A program made the translations under genes and the position numbers. A DNA stretch of 11,616 nt from Deinococcus sp. (GTDB lineage: Bacteria > Deinococcota > Deinococci > Deinococcales > Deinococcaceae), in NCBI GenBank assembly GCA_018260275.1, contig JAGLBK010000076.1, forward strand, positions 1 through 11,616. The letters are read 5' to 3'. Positions 7,551 to 11,616 of this stretch are shown piece by piece. Each line of letters opens with the position of its first letter. Position 1 is the first letter of the stretch. The notes under the pieces were generated by a model, which was given only the letters and a program-made list of their open reading frames with translations, did no database searches and was not told the origin of the DNA.

Positions 7551-8729
7551 TTATTTGCGGGTCTGTTCGTGAACGTACTGGGTCAGGCGCAGAATCGTGT
7601 CGGGGTTCGTCTCCGGCAAAATCCCGTGCCCGACGTTGAAAATATGCCCCGGACGCCCGGCGGCCTCCGCCAGAATCCGGTCGGTCTGGTGCTTCAGTTC
7701 CCGCCAAGGCGCTTGCAGCAGCAGTGGGTCGAGGTTGCCCTGGATGCTCTGGCCCTTCTGGCACAGGCTCCAGGCTTTGTCCAGCGGCGTGCGCCAGTCT
7801 GCGCCCATCACGTCCGAACCTAGTGAAGCCATGTCGGGCATCAGGTGGGTGGCCCCGGTGCCGAAATAAATCACCGGCACGCCCAGCTTTTTCACGCGCT
7901 CAATCAGGCGGCCCGTGGCGGGCTTCACGAAGGTCTGGTAGTCGTAGACGCTCAGTGCGCCGACCCAGGAATCAAAAATCTGCACGGCGCTGGCTCCGGC
8001 TTTCACCTGCTCGGTGAGGTAGTCGGCCAGCAGCGCCTCGAACTTGCCCATCAGGCGTTCCCAGGCAGCAGGTTCGGCGTACATCAGCCGCTTGGTTTTC
8101 TCGTAGTTGCGCGAGCCTTTGCCCTCAATCGCGTAGCTGGCGAGGGTAAAGGGCGCACCCACGAAACCAATGAGCGGAATGCCGCGCGAGTTCAGCTCCG
8201 GCACCAGCAGGCGAATGCTTTCGGCGGTGAACGGCATGCTCTCGGCGGCGGCGGGAACGGCCAGCATGTCCACGTCTCTGGTGCTGGAAACCGGGTTGTG
8301 AATCACCGGGCCGACACCGCCCACAAAGTCCAGACTCAGGCCCATGGTGGGCAGCGGGGTCAGGATGTCGTTGAACAGAATCGCGGCGTCCAGCGGAAAA
8401 GCCTTGATGGGTTGCAGCGTGATTTCGGCAGCCAGGTCAGGCGTGCGGATGCAGTCCAGCATGGACTTTCCGGCCCGCAAAGCGCGGTATTCGGGCATGT
8501 AGCGCCCCGCCTGACGCATGAACCAGACTGGGGTGTAATCGGCCTTTTCGCCGCGTGTGGCCCGCATAAACGCCGAGTCGTAGACCTTCGGGTCGGCTCC
8601 GGGCTTAGTCACGCTGGGGCGGCCCGGCACACGGCCAATAGAAGGGTCTTGCGCGGAGGGATGGGTGCTGTCCGGCTTGACCGCAGTGGGCTGGGTTTCC
8701 GGGGCCTGTTCGGATTGGGGACGAGTCAT
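7551..8729 (-). CDS. hemE: Uroporphyrinogen III decarboxylase
   Basis: A 392-residue cytosolic enzyme that decarboxylates the four acetate side chains of uroporphyrinogen III to give coproporphyrinogen III. Signatures are PVWFMRQAGRYMPEYR (67-82), the catalytic Asp in LFNDILTPLP (D121), IGFVGAPFTLASYAIEG (187-203), and the conserved His in FNVGHGILPETNPD (H368). The catalytic core begins at about residue 53 (AFMRATRGEKADYTP). The first 50 residues are a Pro/Thr/Ser/Gln-rich, probably disordered extension not usual for the family. The start was chosen because TAAACT lies 7 bases before this ATG. An in-frame ATG at 8807 is further upstream than that promoter, and a later start cannot be fully excluded. 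First gene of hemE-hemH-hemG. Confidence 0.96.
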   Translation of the reverse strand: MTRPQSEQAPETQPTAVKPDSTHPSAQDPSIGRVPGRPSVTKPGADPKVYDSAFMRATRGEKADYTPVWFMRQAGRYMPEYRALRAGKSMLDCIRTPDLAAEITLQPIKAFPLDAAILFNDILTPLPTMGLSLDFVGGVGPVIHNPVSSTRDVDMLAVPAAAESMPFTAESIRLLVPELNSRGIPLIGFVGAPFTLASYAIEGKGSRNYEKTKRLMYAEPAAWERLMGKFEALLADYLTEQVKAGASAVQIFDSWVGALSVYDYQTFVKPATGRLIERVKKLGVPVIYFGTGATHLMPDMASLGSDVMGADWRTPLDKAWSLCQKGQSIQGNLDPLLLQAPWRELKHQTDRILAEAAGRPGHIFNVGHGILPETNPDTILRLTQYVHEQTRK

Positions 8730-8736
8730 CGGGGTA

Positions 8737-8742
8737 AGTTTA
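8737..8742 (-). promoter_or_regulatory. Putative -10 box for the hem operon (leaderless hemE)
   Basis: Minus-strand TAAACT (TANNNT) ends 7 bases before the hemE ATG. The same hexamer stands before the gene at the right edge. A small palindrome, CGGGA aaag TCCCG (8757-8770 on the plus strand), overlaps the expected -35 zone and could be an operator, though this is weak. Confidence 0.6.
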
Positions 8743-8829
8743 GCGCCGGGCTGGGGCGGGAAAAGTCCCGTACCGAACGGTCGGGTAGGGAAAAGAGGAA
8801 GCGTCACATTGGTCTGTCAGAGTGAGGCC

Positions 8830-9477
8830 GTGCGCCGCCTCCTCTTTGCTCTCTTTGCTCTGGCCCTGACTCTGGGCAGTTGTGCGCTGGCCGACGACGT
8901 TATCAGGAATAATCCACGCGCCTGCCAGAGCTTCAGGCCGTATTGCCAGGCGTTGCAGTCCAGCGGCGTCAAAGTGCTGGGTACCGGCCTCTATATCGGC
9001 AACAAATTCTTTGTCGATCTCCCCGACCAGCAGGCCGCAGATGCCTTTCTGGACGCTTTGCGGCAGCGTGGCCTTGACCCGGCACGGGTGGAATTGATGC
9101 TCGCTCGCCCCGCCCAGTTGCCTGAGCCTTCGCGCTGGCCCGACACCACGCAGGTCGTGACCCGTGACACGCCAGCGGGCTACGAGTTCACCCTGACGGT
9201 CACCCGCCGGGGCCTGAACCCTGTGACCTATCAACCCCAGTCGTGTGAGGCTGCCTACATAGAGCGCGTGCCGGGCGGCGAGCGGGTCTGGCAGGACGGC
9301 TCAGGTTTCTGCGCCGGGGTCGGAATATTGCCCGCGACACTGGCACCGGGCCATTCGGTCAGCCGTACCGTGCGCTGGGACGGTCAAAACAGTCTGGGCC
9401 AGCGGCAACCCGGCCTGTACCGCGTTCGGATAGGTCTGGGGCCGTTCGTGGGCGAGACGGTTTTTGTGGTGAAGTGA
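8830..9477 (+). CDS. Exported protein with one BsuPI-like module
   Basis: A 215-residue protein of no named family. Residues 1-21 form a signal peptide (MRRLLFALFALALTLGSCALA), cut by signal peptidase I after ALA-21. LGSC-18 also resembles a lipobox, so a lipoprotein is possible. Residues 22-105 are unassigned and hold C32 and C39. Residues about 117-215 resemble the BsuPI/Ig-like beta domain: a YEFTLTVTRRG strand, ERVWQDGSGF, LAPGHSVSRTVRWDG, then QPGLYRVRIGL. C139 and C161 (21 residues between) could form a disulfide. The GTG start is supported by the near-identical start of the next gene (MRRLLFAL); an in-frame TTG at 8809 is the alternative. GAGG just before GTG is too close to be a good ribosome binding site. 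It is divergent from hemE and followed after 4 bases by a related gene. Confidence 0.85.
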   Translation: MRRLLFALFALALTLGSCALADDVIRNNPRACQSFRPYCQALQSSGVKVLGTGLYIGNKFFVDLPDQQAADAFLDALRQRGLDPARVELMLARPAQLPEPSRWPDTTQVVTRDTPAGYEFTLTVTRRGLNPVTYQPQSCEAAYIERVPGGERVWQDGSGFCAGVGILPATLAPGHSVSRTVRWDGQNSLGQRQPGLYRVRIGLGPFVGETVFVVK

Positions 9478-9481
9478 ATCT

Positions 9482-10216
9482 ATGCGCCGCCTCCTGTTTG
9501 CTCTGCTGCTGACTTCCAGCCCTGCCGCCCTCGCCGCCGACCTCAAGTTCAGCCCCTATGTCGGTCAGGTGTATGCCGGACAGGCGGTCAAAGTTACGCT
9601 GCTGATTGACAATCCCAACTCGCGGCCTGCCACTTTCAATGCCGCCCTCTGCCCCACGGCTGAGGTTCGCAGACAGGGAACGCAAAAGGTTTTGCCCCGG
9701 CCCAACGTCAGCTGCGCCGAGCGCCTAAACAACCTGACCATTCCGGCGGGCGGGCGCGGCCTCTACACCTTCAGCCTGCCCGCTGTGCCTGCCGGTTCCT
9801 ACCGCGCCGACATCAAATTGGATGATTCGGTGAATGGACACCGGGCGAGCTTCACCGCCTTCTTCAATGTTCAGAATGTGCCGCAGGTCGTGCAGTGGCT
9901 GGACGTGAACCCGGTGTATCTGGCGGGGCAGCCCATCACGCTAAAAGTGGTGACGCGCAACGTGTCCAGCACCGTGTTTTCACAGGATTTGCGGCTGTGC
10001 GGCGCAGACTTTCTGATTCGGGATAGGCTGGGTAAGGCCGTCTACGAGGCTCCCAAACCGCAAGCCTGCATCGCCAACATTAGCCTCACCACGCTTAAGC
10101 CAGGGCAGGCACACACCGAAGCATGGTGGGACAAAATCAAGCTGCCCGCTGGTCAGTATCAGGTGTTTCACTGGAACTATTTCGCCAGTGCGGTGGGGTC
10201 GTTTGAGGTGAAGTAG
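9482..10216 (+). CDS. Exported protein with two BsuPI-like modules
   Basis: A 244-residue protein of no named family. The signal peptide MRRLLFALLLTSSPAALA is probably cut after residue 18. Two similar beta domains follow. Residues about 20-130 contain VKVTLLIDNPNSRP, the Cys pair C57/C78, LTIPAGGRGLYTFSL and VPAGSYRADIKL. Residues about 138-244 contain ITLKVVTRNVSS, the Cys pair C173/C196, LTTLKPGQAHTEAWWD and LPAGQYQVFHW. Each repeats the plan of the single domain in the preceding gene: strand, Cys, about 20 residues, Cys, a PG/PAG turn, then an Ala/Pro-Gly-x-Tyr strand. Both proteins end in VK. It starts 4 bases after the upstream stop, so the pair is almost certainly co-transcribed. Role unknown; BsuPI-like domains are known from a Bacillus proteinase inhibitor, but inhibition is not implied here. 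Confidence 0.87.
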   Translation: MRRLLFALLLTSSPAALAADLKFSPYVGQVYAGQAVKVTLLIDNPNSRPATFNAALCPTAEVRRQGTQKVLPRPNVSCAERLNNLTIPAGGRGLYTFSLPAVPAGSYRADIKLDDSVNGHRASFTAFFNVQNVPQVVQWLDVNPVYLAGQPITLKVVTRNVSSTVFSQDLRLCGADFLIRDRLGKAVYEAPKPQACIANISLTTLKPGQAHTEAWWDKIKLPAGQYQVFHWNYFASAVGSFEVK

Positions 10217-10226
10217 CCTCTACTTC
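10210..10226. terminator. Hairpin spanning two convergent stop codons
   Basis: GAAGTAG cct CTACTTC is a perfect 7-bp inverted repeat with a 3-base loop. Its left arm ends in the TAG of the plus-strand gene; its right arm begins with the complement of the TAG of the minus-strand gene. There is no long T-run on either side, so it may be a weak bidirectional terminator or simply a by-product of two similar gene ends. Confidence 0.45.
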
Positions 10227-11443
10227 GGCCCCCCGAACAGCGTCAGCCGCCCTTCAACCGGCATCAGCAGATAAGGCCCACTGAGCGCGGGGGGTCCAGC
10301 TTTTTCCACCTCAAGGCTGAACCGGCTTTCCTCATCCAGAATCACGGTTCCCCAGCCCGCAGCAGTGATGCCCAGCCAGCGCCCCAGCGGGGTGAAGGTA
10401 GGGAGACCGCTGCTCCTGGCGATGGGAAAGGTGCTGAGAATGCCGTCCCGTACCAGCGCCAGCCCACCCGGAGCGGCCATAAAAATGTCTTTGCCCCGTG
10501 CGAACAGCCGCACTTCGCCGTTGTCCGTTTTCGGCAGCCAGTCCGCAGGCAGCGGCCAGAGCTTCGGCTCCTGCTGGTTTAATGGAGCGGCGTCTACACG
10601 GGCGAGGCGTGAACCACCCTCACCCGGCGCACGCAGTACCAGCCACAGCACGTTTTTGTCGTCCAGCAGCGGCGAGCCGATGTTGACCGACCACTTTTCC
10701 AGCTCTGGCAGGTTGAAGGAAATATTGAGCCGCGCTCCCGTTTTCAGGTCAAGTTGGGCCAGATGAAACACGCCGCCCGCGTCCAGAGTGTTGTCCCAGT
10801 CGCGCAGGTCAAAAAATGCCTTGCCAGCCGCTACTTTCAGCAGCCGCCCATGTCCCAGATTCGTTTGCCAGAGCTTGCGCCCGGTCTGCGGGTCGTGGGC
10901 GCTGAAGATTTCACCTTCAAAACTCTCGGCGGGCGAATGACCGACCAGCAGCACGCCGCCCGCCAGTTTTGCGGTCAGAGGCGTGTGTTCGGCGTCCAGC
11001 TTGCCTATCGTCCAGACCGCCGCGCCCGTCGCCGGATTCAGTCGCGTGATTTTGCCGTTCTCGCGTAGCAAAGGCAATTCGCGCACGCCTGCCAGCAGTT
11101 CGCCGGAAATGTTCTTAACCCACAGCCGTTTCAACTTCACCCGGTCAAAGGCGTACAGCTTGCCGCCCTGTTGCAAATACACGTTCTGGCCGATGGGAAT
11201 GGGCGGCGCGGCGTAGTGGCCGTCTTTCGTCCATGCTTTCATGGTGGTGGAGGCGTCACGGCGCACCAGTTGGCCGCCCTCGACGGTGAACACATCCGTG
11301 CCGCTCACCGCGTAAAAGTCCTTATCCAGCGCATAAAATCCAGACGACCCCGGCACTGTCGACGGCGGCGGAAAGCCCTTGGACGGAATGCCCTGGGCAG
11401 AGGCCACAGAGAGCAGCAGCGCAGCAAGCCAGGCAGGTTTCAT
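10220..11443 (-). CDS. Exported PQQ-type beta-propeller repeat protein
   Basis: A 407-residue protein with a signal peptide (MKPAWLAALLLSVASA, cut near residue 16). The rest is a run of beta-propeller blades of the PQQ-like type. Repeated units read as a strand, D/N-x-x-T/S-G, and LW, for example LYAFDRVKLKRLW, ITRLNPATGAAVW, IFSAHDPQTGRKLW and LAQLDLKTGARL. No dehydrogenase catalytic motif or c-type haem site is present, so it is more likely a periplasmic or surface scaffold or binding protein than an enzyme. A BamB-like role is only a general possibility. The start follows a TAGCCT box by 6 bases with no ribosome binding site. It converges on the BsuPI-like pair with 3 bases between the stops. 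Confidence 0.88.
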   Translation of the reverse strand: MKPAWLAALLLSVASAQGIPSKGFPPPSTVPGSSGFYALDKDFYAVSGTDVFTVEGGQLVRRDASTTMKAWTKDGHYAAPPIPIGQNVYLQQGGKLYAFDRVKLKRLWVKNISGELLAGVRELPLLRENGKITRLNPATGAAVWTIGKLDAEHTPLTAKLAGGVLLVGHSPAESFEGEIFSAHDPQTGRKLWQTNLGHGRLLKVAAGKAFFDLRDWDNTLDAGGVFHLAQLDLKTGARLNISFNLPELEKWSVNIGSPLLDDKNVLWLVLRAPGEGGSRLARVDAAPLNQQEPKLWPLPADWLPKTDNGEVRLFARGKDIFMAAPGGLALVRDGILSTFPIARSSGLPTFTPLGRWLGITAAGWGTVILDEESRFSLEVEKAGPPALSGPYLLMPVEGRLTLFGGPK

Positions 11444-11449
11444 GCGCTC

Positions 11450-11455
11450 AGGCTA
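11450..11455 (-). promoter_or_regulatory. Putative -10 box for leaderless propeller gene
   Basis: Minus-strand TAGCCT (TANNNT) ends 6 bases before the ATG at 11443. No ribosome binding site is visible, consistent with a leaderless message. No clear -35 box is seen. Confidence 0.5.
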
Positions 11456-11575
11456 GAGCAGTGAAGCTGACGGAGCATCCACCAAAAGTCGCTCTCTCAT
11501 ATGGGGTCAGCCGCCGGACAGGAGAATAGTGGTATGCGTAAATTATTGATAACGCGGAAAGTTGTTGTCGAATTG

Positions 11576-11581
11576 TAAACT
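11576..11581 (+). promoter_or_regulatory. Putative -10 box for the right-edge gene
   Basis: TAAACT followed by 6 bases and ATG at 11588, the same hexamer as before hemE and the same spacing as the propeller gene. Confidence 0.5.
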
Positions 11582-11587
11582 CTGGAC

Positions 11588-11616
11588 ATGTCTGAGGTTT
11601 GGAAGCCACGACTCCT
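11588..11616 (+). CDS. Start of a gene running off the right edge (partial)
   Basis: Only the first nine codons are visible (MSEVWKPRL), too little to identify a family. It is called because its ATG follows a TAAACT -10 box by 6 bases, the leaderless arrangement used by several genes here. It would be divergent from the propeller gene. Confidence 0.4.

Noticed and set aside
7522..7764. N-terminal extension of hemH inside hemE
   Set aside because: The added sequence is out-of-frame hemE DNA; ATG at 7521 has AGGAG and the normal ferrochelatase start.

Overview
This 11.6 kb window is GC-rich chromosomal DNA that most resembles Deinococcus. The basis is the protein sequences, a B. subtilis-like hemE-hemH-hemY order, GC-rich palindromic intergenic repeats, and several genes whose start codon lies 6-8 bases behind a TANNNT -10 box with no ribosome binding site. 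That last feature is the leaderless start described for Deinococcus. No species can be named from the sequence alone. Most genes are on the minus strand and are described here in the direction they are read.

Left part (116-4572, all minus). argJ (arginine biosynthesis) has its own leaderless-type promoter. After a 319-base gap comes a small tandem winged-helix-like protein with a Lys/Asp/Glu tail, ending at a clear hairpin terminator. A separate unit follows with dxr (MEP isoprenoid pathway) and rseP (site-2 membrane protease), joined by an ATGA stop/start overlap.

Centre (4573-8729, minus). hemE, hemH and a HemY-type oxidase (hemG) form a late haem-synthesis operon in the order of the B. 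subtilis hemEHY operon. The hemH-hemG gap holds GC-rich hairpin repeats, which also supply the likely ribosome binding site of hemG. A 189-bp MITE-like element (16-bp perfect terminal inverted repeats, 3-bp TCA target duplication) sits exactly at the hemG stop codon. Its duplicated target recreates the stop. A second copy of the hemH-hemG repeat family lies inside this element, and an unrelated repeat-like palindromic block separates it from argJ.

Right part (8730-11616). Divergent from hemE are two adjacent plus-strand genes for exported proteins. Together they carry three modules resembling the BsuPI/immunoglobulin-like fold, each with a Cys pair 20-22 residues apart. They converge on an exported PQQ-type beta-propeller gene, and the two stop codons lie inside one perfect hairpin. 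At the right edge a further plus-strand gene begins behind a leaderless-type -10 box and runs out of the window.

The window is mainly housekeeping metabolism. The least understood content is the exported-protein cluster and the repeat/MITE structures around hemG. No CRISPR array, defence system, tRNA or rRNA was seen.
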